Source: Pseudomonadota bacterium
GTDB lineage: Bacteria; Pseudomonadota; Gammaproteobacteria; Burkholderiales; JABEVD01
Direction: 5' to 3'
Assembly (NCBI GenBank): GCA_021811205.1
Contig: JAJZPK010000074.1
Span: 1-10,950, forward strand
Length of the DNA stretch: 10,950 nucleotides
The notes beneath the pieces were generated by a model. The model saw nothing but the letters and a program-made list of their open reading frames with translations. It was not told the DNA's origin and did no database searches. The position numbers were made by a program, and so were the translations under genes. Below are positions 1 through 7,330 of the stretch, piece by piece; within the stretch, counting starts at the first letter, position 1; every line of letters starts with the position of its first letter.

Positions 1-300
1 CTTGAGGTAAGCCGCGACGTCGTTCGCGCCCGACAATGCACAGGGCAGATTGGTGCACAGGGTAAGCTTGTACTTTCCGACCGGCTCCAGGTTGTACATG
101 TTGTAGAAGGTCGCGACCTCATAGACTGCGATCGCTTCCATGCCGAGATAGTCGGCAACGTACTCGATGGTCTCGGGAGCCAGCCATCCCTTCTCGTCCT
201 GGGCGATCCTGAGGGCCGCCATGGCGGCCGACTGCTTCCAGTCGGCGGGATATTTCGCGACTTCCCTGTCTATTTTCTTTATTGATTCGGCGCTCAGCAT
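1..300 (-). CDS. nuoE: NADH-quinone oxidoreductase subunit E (NuoE), partial
   Basis: This is the 24-kDa subunit of respiratory complex I. It carries the N1a [2Fe-2S] cluster in the peripheral arm, next to the NADH-oxidising NuoF subunit. Exactly 100 N-terminal residues are present, and the gene continues past the left edge. The ATG at 300-298 overlaps the nuoD stop by one base (TGATG), and a strong GGGGAGG lies about 10 bases upstream inside nuoD. The helical N-terminal domain is recognisable, with DEKGWL at 35-40 and EVATFYNMY at 61-69. The first two cluster ligands appear as C82-x4-C87 in LCTNLPC; the second ligand pair would lie beyond the edge. Its position directly after nuoD fits the usual nuoABCDEFG order. 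The identification is firm from the motifs and the context. Confidence 0.95.
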   Translation of the reverse strand, partial: MLSAESIKKIDREVAKYPADWKQSAAMAALRIAQDEKGWLAPETIEYVADYLGMEAIAVYEVATFYNMYNLEPVGKYKLTLCTNLPCALSGANDVAAYLK

Positions 301-1553
301 CAGCGGTCAACCTCCCCGAAAACGATGTCCTGCGTGCCGATGATCGCCACGACGTCGGCCAGCATGTGCCCTCTGGACATTTCGTCGAGGGATGCAAGAT
401 GCGCAAACCCGGGCGCCCTGATTTTCATCCGGTAAGGTTTGTTGGCGCCATCTGAAACCAGATAGATGCCGAATTCGCCCTTTGGATGCTCGACCGCGCT
501 GTAGGCCTCTCCTTCCGGCACGTGCATGCCTTCCGTGAACAGCTTGAAATGGTGGATCAGATCCTCCATTTTCTCCTTCATGGCGACGCGCGATGGCGGC
601 GCAACCTTGTGGTTTTCGGTGATCACGGGGCCGGGGTTGGCGCGCAACCAGTCGACGCACTGCTTGATGATGCGGTTGGATTGACGCATTTCCTCGACGC
701 GCACAAGGTACCTGTCGTAGCAATCGCCATTCTTGCCTACGGGAATATCGAAATCCAGCCTGTCGTACACTTCGTAGGGCTGCTTCTTGCGCAGGTCCCA
801 TTCGACTCCTGAGCCTCTCAGCATGGGGCCAGTGAAGCCGAGCTGAAGCGCCCGCTCGGGAGAGACCACGCCGATCCCAACCGTCCTCATCTTCCAGATG
901 CGGTTCTCGGTGAGCAGCGTCTCGTATTCGTCCACGTATCTGGGAAAACGCCGGGTGAAATCCTCGATGAAGTCCAGCAGCGATCCCTGGCGGTTCTCGT
1001 TCATGGATTTCACTGCAGCCGCATTGTGCCATTTGGAGGCCTGATACTGCGGCATGACATCCGGCAGATCGCGATAGACCCCGCCCGGACGGTAATAGGC
1101 TGCATGCATCCTGGCGCCGGATGCCGCTTCGTAGCAATCCAGCAGATCCTCCCGTTCGCGGAAGGCATACAGGAAAACCGTCATCGCGCCGATGTCGAGC
1201 GCATGCGCGCCCAGCCAGAGCAGATGGTTGAGAATGCGCGTGATCTCGTCGAACATCACCCTGATGTACTGGGCGCGCAAAGGCACCTCGATCTGCATGA
1301 GCTTTTCTATCGCCATCACATAGGCATGCTCGTTGCACACCATCGACACGTAGTCGAGACGGTCCATGTATGGAACGGCCTGCAGAAAGGTCTTGTGCTC
1401 GGCGAGCTTCTCTGTCGCACGGTGCAGGAGTCCGATGTGCGGATCGGCGCGCTCGATCACCTCGCCATCGAGCTCCAGAACAAGGCGCAGCACGCCGTGT
1501 GCTGCCGGGTGCTGCGGACCGAAGTTGAGCGTATAGTTTCTGATTTCAGCCAT
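300..1553 (-). CDS. nuoD: NADH-quinone oxidoreductase subunit D (NuoD)
   Basis: This is the 49-kDa subunit of complex I. It sits at the junction of the peripheral and membrane arms and, with NuoB, forms the quinone-reduction pocket. The product is 417 residues, normal for a separate (not NuoCD-fused) proteobacterial NuoD. Near the N-terminus is the hallmark GPQHPAAHG (residues 12-20), whose first histidine lies in the quinone site; DRLDY at 64-68 carries the conserved quinone-site tyrosine. The C-terminus ends in the typical DIVFGEVDR. The frame stays open 85 codons upstream into nuoC, but the ATG at 1553-1551 gives the family N-terminus [16 protein letters not shown], sits 2 bases after the nuoC stop and has a modest AAGG-type ribosome site. 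Its stop overlaps the nuoE start. The separate nuoC and nuoD differ from the fused enterobacterial form. Confidence 0.97.
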   Translation of the reverse strand: MAEIRNYTLNFGPQHPAAHGVLRLVLELDGEVIERADPHIGLLHRATEKLAEHKTFLQAVPYMDRLDYVSMVCNEHAYVMAIEKLMQIEVPLRAQYIRVMFDEITRILNHLLWLGAHALDIGAMTVFLYAFREREDLLDCYEAASGARMHAAYYRPGGVYRDLPDVMPQYQASKWHNAAAVKSMNENRQGSLLDFIEDFTRRFPRYVDEYETLLTENRIWKMRTVGIGVVSPERALQLGFTGPMLRGSGVEWDLRKKQPYEVYDRLDFDIPVGKNGDCYDRYLVRVEEMRQSNRIIKQCVDWLRANPGPVITENHKVAPPSRVAMKEKMEDLIHHFKLFTEGMHVPEGEAYSAVEHPKGEFGIYLVSDGANKPYRMKIRAPGFAHLASLDEMSRGHMLADVVAIIGTQDIVFGEVDR

Positions 1554-1555
1554 AT

Positions 1556-2122
1556 CTACGCCTTGCCGTAATTCTCTTCGCGCACGATGCGCGGCGTGAT
1601 TTCTCTTGGAGGAATGCTGACCGGCTGATAGACCACCCTGCCCTGCTGTGCGTCGTATCGCATCTCGACATTGCCGGAAAGCGGAAAATCCTTGCGGAAA
1701 GGGTTCCCGACGAAGCCGTAGTCGGTCAATATCCTTCTGAGATCGGGGTGTCCCGAGAACATGATGCCGTAAAGATCGAAAGCCTCGCGCTCGTACCAGT
1801 TGGCGCAAGCCCAGACCCCGATGCAGGACTCCAGGACGGGAAAATCATCTTCTTCGGCGAATATCCTCACCCTGAGGCGATCGTTGTTCGCAACCGAGAG
1901 CAGATGGTAGACGGCAGCGAAGCGCTTCCCCTCCCATGCCCCGTCCCGGTAAGCCGAATAATCGACCCCACAAAGATCGATGAGCTGCTCGAAACCCGCG
2001 TCCCTCAGCTTCGACAGCGAATCCAGCATGCCGCTCGCGGATACCACGATGGTGGCCTCCCCCAATCTTTCAGTATGGCTCAGGAGGGATGCCCCGAGCA
2101 GGGATTCGAGCTTTGCGATCAT
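1556..2122 (-). CDS. nuoC: NADH-quinone oxidoreductase subunit C (NuoC)
   Basis: This is the 30-kDa subunit of complex I, a structural protein of the peripheral arm that packs against NuoD and NuoB and has no redox centre. The product is 188 residues. The family signature is clear: [12 protein letters not shown] at 109-120, then [16 protein letters not shown] at 124-139 and [15 protein letters not shown] at 143-157. The ATG at 2122-2120 was chosen because it overlaps the nuoB stop in an ATGA and gives the expected short N-terminus MIAKLESLL. The open frame extends 85 codons further back, but only over nuoB in the wrong frame. The stop at 1558-1556 lies two bases before nuoD, so translational coupling along the operon is likely. 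Confidence 0.96.
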   Translation of the reverse strand: MIAKLESLLGASLLSHTERLGEATIVVSASGMLDSLSKLRDAGFEQLIDLCGVDYSAYRDGAWEGKRFAAVYHLLSVANNDRLRVRIFAEEDDFPVLESCIGVWACANWYEREAFDLYGIMFSGHPDLRRILTDYGFVGNPFRKDFPLSGNVEMRYDAQQGRVVYQPVSIPPREITPRIVREENYGKA

Positions 2123-2601
2123 GATTGCCTGGCGATGGTATTGGTGCGCTTGATCTTGTTCTGCAACTGAATGATGCCGTAGAGCAGCGCTTCTGCTGTA
2201 GGCGGGCACCCGGGCACATAGATGTCGACGGGAACGATGCGATCGCATCCCCTCACGACGGAATAGGAATAATGATAATAACCGCCGCCATTCGCGCAGG
2301 ACCCCATGGAAATTACCCAGCGCGGCTCCGCCATCTGATCGTAAACCTTCCTCAGCGCAGGCGCCATCTTGTTGCACAAGGTACCTGCCACGATCATCAC
2401 GTCAGACTGCCTCGGGCTTGCCCTGAACACAACCCCGAAGCGATCAAGATCGTACCGGGATGCACCGGCATGCATCATCTCGACCGCACAACACGCCAGA
2501 CCAAACGTCATCGGCCAGAGGGAACCGGTTCGCGCCCAGTTGATGACATTGTCGATCTGGGTGGTCGCGAACCCTTTGTCGAGTACGCCTTCTATTCCCA
2601 T
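2119..2601 (-). CDS. nuoB: NADH-quinone oxidoreductase subunit B (NuoB)
   Basis: This is the PSST/20-kDa subunit of complex I. It holds the terminal [4Fe-4S] cluster N2, which passes electrons to quinone at the interface with NuoD. With the ATG at 2601-2599 the product is 160 residues, the usual proteobacterial size. All four N2 ligands are visible: the adjacent pair C37-C38 in [10 protein letters not shown]102 in MGSCANGGG and C132 in VPGCPPT. A longer form starting at 2622 would add seven residues (MDEGGIG), but the family normally begins [11 protein letters not shown], so I prefer the shorter one. An AAGGGGG lies about 10 bases upstream inside nuoA. The gene overlaps nuoA by 10 bases and nuoC by 4, which points to tight co-translation. 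Confidence 0.96.
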   Translation of the reverse strand: MGIEGVLDKGFATTQIDNVINWARTGSLWPMTFGLACCAVEMMHAGASRYDLDRFGVVFRASPRQSDVMIVAGTLCNKMAPALRKVYDQMAEPRWVISMGSCANGGGYYHYSYSVVRGCDRIVPVDIYVPGCPPTAEALLYGIIQLQNKIKRTNTIARQS

Positions 2602-2948
2602 TCCAATGCCCCCTTCATCCATTCATAGGCGAATCCCACGGTCAGGATGCCGAGAAACACCAGCATCGCGACAAATCCGAACATACCGATCTCCTTCAGC
2701 ACAATGGCCCAAGGAAACAGGAATGCAATTTCAAGGTCGAACAGGATGAACAGGATCGCAACGAGATAGTATCTGACGTCGAATTTCATCCTGGCGTCTT
2801 CGAACGCTTCGAAGCCACACTCGTAGGGAGAGAGTTTTTCGTCGTTGGGACGGTGCGGACCGAGAATGGCACCCGCAAGCATGGGAGCAACTCCCATGAA
2901 AATACCGACGAAAATGAACAGCAGAATAGGAAAATAACCTTCCAGCAT
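2592..2948 (-). CDS. nuoA: NADH-quinone oxidoreductase subunit A (NuoA)
   Basis: This is a small membrane subunit of complex I at the base of the peripheral arm, next to the quinone entry site. The product is 118 residues with three hydrophobic helices at about 5-27, 60-82 and 88-108. The first loop carries the conserved YECGFEAF (42-49, Cys44), and helix 2 carries [12 protein letters not shown] (70-81) with the conserved acidic pair. The ATG at 2948-2946 is preceded by GGAGG at a 5-base spacing, a strong ribosome site that fixes this start; an in-frame start ten codons earlier has no homology support. It is the first nuo gene, and tRNA-Leu lies 74 bases upstream on the same strand. I could not find a convincing separate nuo promoter, so readthrough from the tRNA unit is possible. 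Confidence 0.96.
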   Translation of the reverse strand: MLEGYFPILLFIFVGIFMGVAPMLAGAILGPHRPNDEKLSPYECGFEAFEDARMKFDVRYYLVAILFILFDLEIAFLFPWAIVLKEIGMFGFVAMLVFLGILTVGFAYEWMKGALEWE

Positions 2949-2984
2949 ATGCCCCTCCAAACATATCCGCGGACTCAACCCGGG

Positions 2985-3005
2985 ACCGGTTTATGATGTA
3001 CCGGT
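2985..3005. repeat. Paired ACCGGT palindromes upstream of nuoA
   Basis: Two copies of the 6-base palindrome ACCGGT (2985-2990 and 3000-3005) are separated by 9 bases, between the tRNA and nuoA. Together they could form a 6-bp stem with a 9-base loop, or a two-site operator. No T-run follows on the minus strand, so it is not a canonical terminator. Its function is unknown. Confidence 0.35.
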
Positions 3006-3022
3006 AATCGTTCGCTTTGTTT

Positions 3023-3107
3023 TGGTGCCGATGGCCAGACTCGAACTGGCACAGCTTGCGCTACCGCCCCCTCAAGACGGCGTGTCTACCAATTTCACCA
3101 CATCGGC
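3023..3107 (-). tRNA. tRNA-Leu (anticodon GAG)
   Basis: Read on the minus strand this is an 85-nt class II tRNA. The acceptor stem GCCGATG pairs perfectly with CATCGGC, followed by discriminator A and an encoded CCA (plus-strand TGG at 3023-3025). The anticodon stem CCGTC/GGCGG (one G-T pair) encloses loop TTGAGGG, with anticodon GAG at 3073-3071, reading CUC/CUU leucine codons. The variable arm is long, as leucine tRNAs need. The T arm is GCCAG-TTCGAGT-CTGGC with a perfect 5-bp stem. It lies between secG and nuoA, a common betaproteobacterial arrangement as I recall it. I saw no duplicated 3' end nearby that would suggest an integrated element. Confidence 0.96.
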
Positions 3108-3131
3108 ATTGAGAGACATTTCAATCCCTCA

Positions 3132-3160
3132 ATTTTAATTTAACCTAACCTTTCCGGCAA
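3132..3160 (-). promoter_or_regulatory. Predicted sigma70 promoter of tRNA-Leu
   Basis: On the minus strand a -35 TTGCCG (3160-3155) and a -10 TAAAAT (3137-3132) are separated by exactly 17 bases. Transcription would start near 3125, about 18 bases before the mature tRNA end. The -35 begins two bases after the secG stop codon, so the tRNA, and possibly nuo, can be transcribed independently of tpiA-secG. This is a motif-based prediction only. Confidence 0.55.
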
Positions 3161-3161
3161 C

Positions 3162-3461
3162 TTATTTCGGAATATCGCCGGATTTCTGTGCGGGATGGAC
3201 CACATTGGCCATCACGCCCTTGGACGCGACCTTGTGGCTTGAAACATAGGTCAATCCGAGGCTCGTTGCAAAGAAAATCGTTGCAAGCACTGCGGTTGCC
3301 CTGCTCAGAAAGCTCGCCGACCCGCTCGATCCGAAAAGGCTGCCCGCGGATCCGCTGCCGAAAGCAGCCCCCATGTCGGCACCCTTTCCATGCTGAAGAA
3401 GCACCAGGGCGATAATGCCGACGGCAGCCAATGCATGAAATACAAGTATCAATATGTCCAT
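3162..3461 (-). CDS. secG: Protein-export membrane protein SecG
   Basis: This is the small accessory subunit of the SecYEG translocon in the inner membrane, which helps SecA-driven protein export. The product is 99 residues with two membrane helices at about 2-22 and 52-73. They are joined by the family's glycine/serine-rich loop, beginning LLQHGKGADMGAAFG at 21-35 and continuing GSGSAGSLFGSSG. The ATG at 3461-3459 gives the standard N-terminus MDILILVFHALAAVG; a start eight codons upstream would run into the end of tpiA and is not supported. It follows the tpiA stop by 5 bases with only a weak ribosome site (GAAGA), so it probably relies on translational coupling. The charged C-terminal tail is short. 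The identification is firm. Confidence 0.95.
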   Translation of the reverse strand: MDILILVFHALAAVGIIALVLLQHGKGADMGAAFGSGSAGSLFGSSGSASFLSRATAVLATIFFATSLGLTYVSSHKVASKGVMANVVHPAQKSGDIPK

Positions 3462-3466
3462 AATCT

Positions 3467-4213
3467 TCAAGCCGCTGCGCGGCAAATCTCACAAAAATCG
3501 CCCGATAACAGCGAAGCACCGCCGATCAAGCCGCCATCGATATCCGGCATTGCGAAAAGCTCGGCAGCATTCGATGCCTTAACGCTTCCGCCATAAAGAA
3601 TCCTGACACGTCCCGCCACGTCCGCATCCAGCAGCGCAACGCGCTCCCTGAGATGGCGGTGCACTTCCTGCGCCTGTTCGGGACTTGCAGTTCTGCCCGT
3701 GCCAATCGCCCAGACGGGCTCGTAGGCCAGAACCGCATCGGCCAGAGCCTCCACCCCGACAAAACTGGCCACCGCATCGAGCTGCTCGCCCACCACCGCG
3801 AAAGTCGCACCGGACTCCCGTTCGGCAAGCGACTCACCCAGACAGAGAATCGGGATCAGACCTGCATCCTTTGCCGCCTTGAATTTCTCGGCGACCACCA
3901 TGCTCGTTTCACCGAATATGGCGCGGCGCTCGGAGTGCCCGATGATAACATAACTGCAGCCGAAATCATTCAGCATGGATGCCGCCACCTCTCCCGTGTA
4001 CGCACCCTTGTCGTACTGCGAAAGATTCTGCGCACCCCACGCCACATGCGTACCCGAAAGCGCCTTCTGCATCTGGAACAGGTACGGATACGGGGAGCAG
4101 CATACCACACCCTTGAGACCGGTCGTACCTTCCACCACACCCTTGAGCAGCGCCTCGTTGTCGACAAGACTGCCGTTCATCTTCCAGTTGCCAGCGACTA
4201 TTTTCTGACGCAT
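3467..4213 (-). CDS. tpiA: Triosephosphate isomerase
   Basis: This cytoplasmic enzyme interconverts dihydroxyacetone phosphate and glyceraldehyde 3-phosphate in glycolysis and gluconeogenesis. The product is 248 residues, the normal length for a complete TIM barrel. Catalytic residues are in place: N9 and K11 in GNWKMN, H93 in VIIGHSERR, and E165 in AYEPVWAIGTG, where the mobile loop 6 begins. The phosphate-binding segments YGGSVK (207-212) and GGLIGGASL (227-235) are also present. The ATG at 4213-4211 gives the standard start MRQKIVAGNWKMN and has an AGGGA a few bases upstream. It is the first gene of a tpiA-secG unit driven by the promoter at 4242-4270 and is divergent from pstS. The last few residues (CEICRAAA) are unremarkable. 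Confidence 0.97.
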   Translation of the reverse strand: MRQKIVAGNWKMNGSLVDNEALLKGVVEGTTGLKGVVCCSPYPYLFQMQKALSGTHVAWGAQNLSQYDKGAYTGEVAASMLNDFGCSYVIIGHSERRAIFGETSMVVAEKFKAAKDAGLIPILCLGESLAERESGATFAVVGEQLDAVASFVGVEALADAVLAYEPVWAIGTGRTASPEQAQEVHRHLRERVALLDADVAGRVRILYGGSVKASNAAELFAMPDIDGGLIGGASLLSGDFCEICRAAA

Positions 4214-4241
4214 TTCTATCCCTGAGCAAAAAAACCGTTAA

Positions 4242-4270
4242 ATCTTACCTATGAAATTGTGGCCGGTCAA
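4242..4270 (-). promoter_or_regulatory. Predicted sigma70 promoter of tpiA-secG
   Basis: On the minus strand, TTGACC (4270-4265) and TAAGAT (4247-4242) are separated by exactly 17 bases. A start near 4235 would give a leader of about 20 bases before the tpiA ATG. The -35 matches 5 of 6 consensus bases and the -10 matches 4 of 6. It is the only good match in the divergent region on this strand. Confidence 0.6.
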
Positions 4271-4300
4271 TTCCAGATCGATTCTCATTAATTTATGACA

Positions 4301-4334
4301 GTGTAACAATAATGAAACATCACTAGGCTAAGAT
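4301..4334 (+). promoter_or_regulatory. Candidate PHO box and -10 element of pstS
   Basis: Two related heptamers, GTGTAAC (4301-4307) and ATGAAAC (4312-4318), are spaced 11 bases apart start to start, the geometry of PhoB half-sites (consensus CTGTCAT, with CTGTAAC-like variants known). A -10-like TAAGAT (4329-4334) starts 10 bases after the box, the spacing usual for PhoB-activated promoters that lack a good -35. No good -35 is present. This suggests phosphate-starvation control. The half-sites are degenerate, so confidence is moderate. Confidence 0.5.
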
Positions 4335-4416
4335 TCATCGGGCAAAACTTCGGGGAAGACGGGTTTTCTTATACCCATTCCATATTGTTTCTGTGTACAT
4401 CGAAAAAGGAGTAGAA

Positions 4417-5462
4417 ATGTCCGCCTTCAAAAGCAGCATCATCGCATCGGCGATCGCCTGCGGCATGACCGTAGCAGCCAGCGCATTCGCGACCGACATC
4501 ACCGGCGCCGGCGCAACCTTTCCTTACCCCATTTATTCCAAGTGGGCTGAAGCGTACAAAGCCAAGACCGGTATCGGTCTCAACTACCAGTCCATCGGTT
4601 CCGGCGGCGGCATCAAGCAGATCAATGCGAAGACCGTCGATTTCGGCGCATCCGACATGCCCCTGAAGCCTGAAATCCTGAAACAGGATGGCCTGATGCA
4701 GTTCCCTGCCGTCATGGGCGGTGAAGTGCTCGCAATCAACCTGCCCGGCTTCAAGAAAGGCGAAATCAAGCTCACCGGCAAACTGATCGCCGACATCTAT
4801 CTGGGCAAGATCAAGAAATGGAACGACCCCGCCATTGAGGCCGTCAACAAGGGCATCAAGCTGCCCGACATGAAGATCACCGTCGTGCACCGTTCGGACG
4901 GCTCCGGCACCACCTTCATCTTCACCAACTATCTTTCCAAGGTCAGCCCCACCTGGAACAAGAAGCCCGGCATGGGCACCGCTGTCGACTGGCCTTCGGC
5001 GTGGGCGGCAAGGGTAACGAAGGTGTCGCATCCTACGTTCAGCGCATCAAGGGCTCCATCGGCTACGTCGAATACGCTTACGCACTGCAGAACAACATGG
5101 TCTACACCCAGCTGCAAAGCCGTGACGGCACGTTCCTGAATCCCTCCAGCGCGACCTTCCAGGCAGCTGCTGCCGGCGCCGACTGGCCCCACGCCCCCGG
5201 GTTCTACCAGATCCTGACCGACGAACCGGGCAAGGATTCCTGGCCGATCACCGGCGCGACCTTCATCCTGATGCACACCGTTCAGGAAAAACCCGCCAAT
5301 GCCAAGGAAGTGCTGAAGTTCTATTCCTGGGCCTACGACAACGGCGGCAAGATGGCCGAAGAGCTGATCTACGTCCCGATGCCCGCTGCCGTCGTAAAGC
5401 TGATCAGGCAGGCTTGGCACGACAAGATCAAGGATACGTCAGGTCATTCCGTTTGGAACTGA
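4417..5462 (+). pseudogene. pstS: Phosphate ABC transporter substrate-binding protein PstS, frameshifted
   Basis: PstS is the periplasmic phosphate-binding protein of the high-affinity Pst importer. The ATG at 4417 has AAGGAG 5 bases upstream. Residues 1-28 form a signal peptide cleaved near ASAFA/TDITGAG. The first frame shows the binding-site segments ITGAGATFPYPIYSKW, SIGSGGG, DFGASDMP and HRSDGSGTT. After DWP (codon 193, ending 4995) the frame shifts: the family sequence resumes one frame over as FGVGGKGNEGVASYVQRIKG and runs to the TGA at 5460-5462. One inserted base between 4995 and 4996 restores P-V-G-V-G-G and a protein of about 348 residues, normal length. As written, the first frame ends at 5139 with about 47 foreign residues, losing the C-terminal lobe; the second part has no ribosome site of its own. 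Both halves keep good family sequence, so the break is recent or a sequence error. Confidence 0.9.
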
Positions 5463-5487
5463 TTTGTAATATAACTTGATCTATAAT

Positions 5488-5511
5488 AAGGGGCCAAATT
5501 CGGCCCCTTTT
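5488..5511 (+). terminator. Intercistronic hairpin between pstS and pstC
   Basis: AAGGGGCC (5488-5495) and GGCCCCTT (5502-5509) form a perfect 8-bp stem with a 6-base loop, followed by TTTT at 5508-5511. This is the form of an intrinsic terminator, 25 bases after the pstS stop and 15 before the pstC start. It probably gives partial termination or protects the pstS message, so that the binding protein is made in excess over the membrane subunits. That role is inferred. Confidence 0.75.
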
Positions 5512-5525
5512 AATTCTGAAATATA

Positions 5526-6488
5526 ATGACGACATCAAAAACGGAAACACGGGAAAAGATCCAGGCCTTTCTGGACATTGCTTTCAAGCTTCTCACCCGA
5601 TTTTTCGCTTTCGCCGTTCTTGCGCTTCTTGCAGGCATCATCATCGAGCTTTTTATCGGCGCAATGCCGTCGATCAAGACCTTCGGCTGGAAGTTTTTCA
5701 CGAGTTCTGACTGGGATCCGGTCAACAACAAATTCGGATCGATCATTCAGGTTTACGGCACGCTTGTCACTTCGTTCATCGCGCTTCTGATCGGCATTCC
5801 GGTGAGCTTCGGCATCGCGCTCTATCTCACGGAATTGTCGCCGGCATGGCTCAAGCGCCCGCTCGGCATTGCCATCGAGCTGCTAGCCGGCATCCCGAGC
5901 ATCATTTACGGCATGTGGGGCCTTTTCGTTTTCGCCCCCAAACTGTCCGACAATTTTCAACCATGGCTGATCGACCATCTGGGCCCCATCCCGGGCATAG
6001 GCGTCCTCTTCCAGGGCGCACCCATGGGCATAGGCATGCTCACCGCAGGCATCATACTCGGCGTCATGATCATTCCATTCATCGCTTCCGTCATGCGCGA
6101 CGTCTTCGAAATCGTCCCGCCGACGCTCAAGGAATCCGCCTACGCGGTGGGCTGCACCACCTGGGAAGTCGTATGGAACGTCGTCCTGCCCTACACCAAG
6201 ATCGGCGTCGTGGGCGGGATCATGCTGGGGCTGGGGCGTGCGCTGGGAGAAACCATGGCGGTGACCTTCGTCATCGGCAATGCGCAGAATCTGAGCTTTT
6301 CCCTGCTCGATCCCGGCAGCAGCATCGCATCGACCCTGGCCAACGAATTCAACGAAGCCTTCGGAAAGCTGTATACTTCCTCGCTTATCGAACTCGGCCT
6401 CATCATGTTCCTGATCACATTCATCGTGCTGGCGCTCTCCAAGCTGCTCCTGTTCAAGCTTGGTAAAATGGAAGGTGAAAAGACATGA
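5526..6488 (+). CDS. pstC: Phosphate ABC transporter permease PstC
   Basis: This is one of the two inner-membrane channel subunits of the Pst phosphate importer. The product is 320 residues, complete, with about six hydrophobic helices: one near 26-46, a core group at about 75-100, 114-136, 168-190 and 226-250, and a last helix at 287-311. The cytoplasmic EAA loop that docks onto PstB lies at about 203-222 ([20 protein letters not shown]), followed by [12 protein letters not shown], typical of PstC. The ATG at 5526 has no recognisable Shine-Dalgarno; only the tail of the upstream hairpin and A/T bases precede it, so initiation may be weak. It ends in an ATGA overlap with pstA. Unlike pstS, the frame is fully intact. 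Confidence 0.96.
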   Translation: MTTSKTETREKIQAFLDIAFKLLTRFFAFAVLALLAGIIIELFIGAMPSIKTFGWKFFTSSDWDPVNNKFGSIIQVYGTLVTSFIALLIGIPVSFGIALYLTELSPAWLKRPLGIAIELLAGIPSIIYGMWGLFVFAPKLSDNFQPWLIDHLGPIPGIGVLFQGAPMGIGMLTAGIILGVMIIPFIASVMRDVFEIVPPTLKESAYAVGCTTWEVVWNVVLPYTKIGVVGGIMLGLGRALGETMAVTFVIGNAQNLSFSLLDPGSSIASTLANEFNEAFGKLYTSSLIELGLIMFLITFIVLALSKLLLFKLGKMEGEKT

Positions 6489-7327
6489 ACCTCTACAGAA
6501 AAAGACGCATCATCAACGCCATCAATCTGACACTCTCCATGGTGGCGATGGCCTTCGGCCTGTTCTGGCTCGGCTGGATCTTGTGGACGCTGATCGCAAA
6601 GGGACTGTCTGCCGTATCCCTGGACGTCTTCACCAAGATGACCCCGCCTCCAGGCAGCAGCGGCGGGCTATTGAATGCAATTGCCGGCAGCCTTGCCATG
6701 ACCATTGCCGGTGTCGCAATCGGCACGCCCATCGGCGTGCTCGCAGGCACCTATCTCGCCGAGTACGGGCAGCGGGGATGGCTTGCCCCGACCACGCGAT
6801 TCATCAACGACATTCTGCTTTCCGCACCCTCGATCGTGATCGGACTGTTCGTCTATGAAGTCTACGTCGCAACGACCCATCATTTCTCCGGCTGGGCCGG
6901 CGCATTCGCATTGGCACTGATCGTGATCCCGGTCGTGGTGCGCACCACGGAGAACATGCTGAAGCTCGTTCCGAATGGCCTCAGGGAAGCGGCTGCCGCA
7001 CTCGGCGCGCCGCAATGGAAGGTCATCATCCTCGTGACGCTGCGCGCATCCAAAGCCGGTATCATTACCGGCATTCTGCTGGCCTTGTCCCGCGTCAGCG
7101 GAGAGACTGCGCCGCTTCTCTTTACCGCGCTGAACAATTCATTCTGGAGCGCAAACATGAATGCACCCATGGCGAACCTCCCCGTGGTGATCTTCCAGTT
7201 TGCCATGAGCCCATATGACGACTGGCACAAGCTTGCCTGGGTTGGCTCTCTCCTGATCACTTTCGGTGTGCTCGGGCTCAACATCGTGACCCGATTCTTC
7301 TTCCGAAGCAAGACCACTTTACATTAA
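6485..7327 (+). CDS. pstA: Phosphate ABC transporter permease PstA
   Basis: This is the second inner-membrane channel subunit of the Pst importer, partner of PstC. The product is 280 residues, the usual PstA length, with about six hydrophobic segments (first at 15-38, then about 65-92, 107-127, 138-153, 191-212 and 250-272). The EAA loop that contacts PstB is at about 168-187 ([20 protein letters not shown]), followed by the PstA-type [15 protein letters not shown] (202-216). The middle segment [17 protein letters not shown] is also typical. The start ATG overlaps the pstC stop (ATGA), with GAAGGTG upstream inside pstC. Its stop is 3 bases before pstB. The C-terminus is short and basic ([10 protein letters not shown]). 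Confidence 0.96.
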   Translation: MNLYRKRRIINAINLTLSMVAMAFGLFWLGWILWTLIAKGLSAVSLDVFTKMTPPPGSSGGLLNAIAGSLAMTIAGVAIGTPIGVLAGTYLAEYGQRGWLAPTTRFINDILLSAPSIVIGLFVYEVYVATTHHFSGWAGAFALALIVIPVVVRTTENMLKLVPNGLREAAAALGAPQWKVIILVTLRASKAGIITGILLALSRVSGETAPLLFTALNNSFWSANMNAPMANLPVVIFQFAMSPYDDWHKLAWVGSLLITFGVLGLNIVTRFFFRSKTTLH

Positions 7328-7330
7328 AAT

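Noticed and set aside
1026..1571. Long plus-strand open frames antisense to nuoD and nuoC
   Set aside because: They are mirror frames of strongly conserved complex I genes in GC-rich DNA; no homology marks and no ribosome sites were seen.
3023..3107. tRNA-Leu as an integration site of a mobile element
   Set aside because: No integrase gene and no repeated tRNA 3' end were found, and the flanking genes are standard housekeeping neighbours.
4990..5001. Programmed frameshifting in pstS
   Set aside because: There is no slippery heptamer, no internal Shine-Dalgarno-like stimulator and no evident downstream pseudoknot, and PstS is not known to use recoding. A mutation or sequence error is simpler.
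5001..5462. Independent translation of the pstS 3' half from GTG 5001
   Set aside because: No ribosome site precedes it, and the product lacks a signal peptide and half of the binding site.
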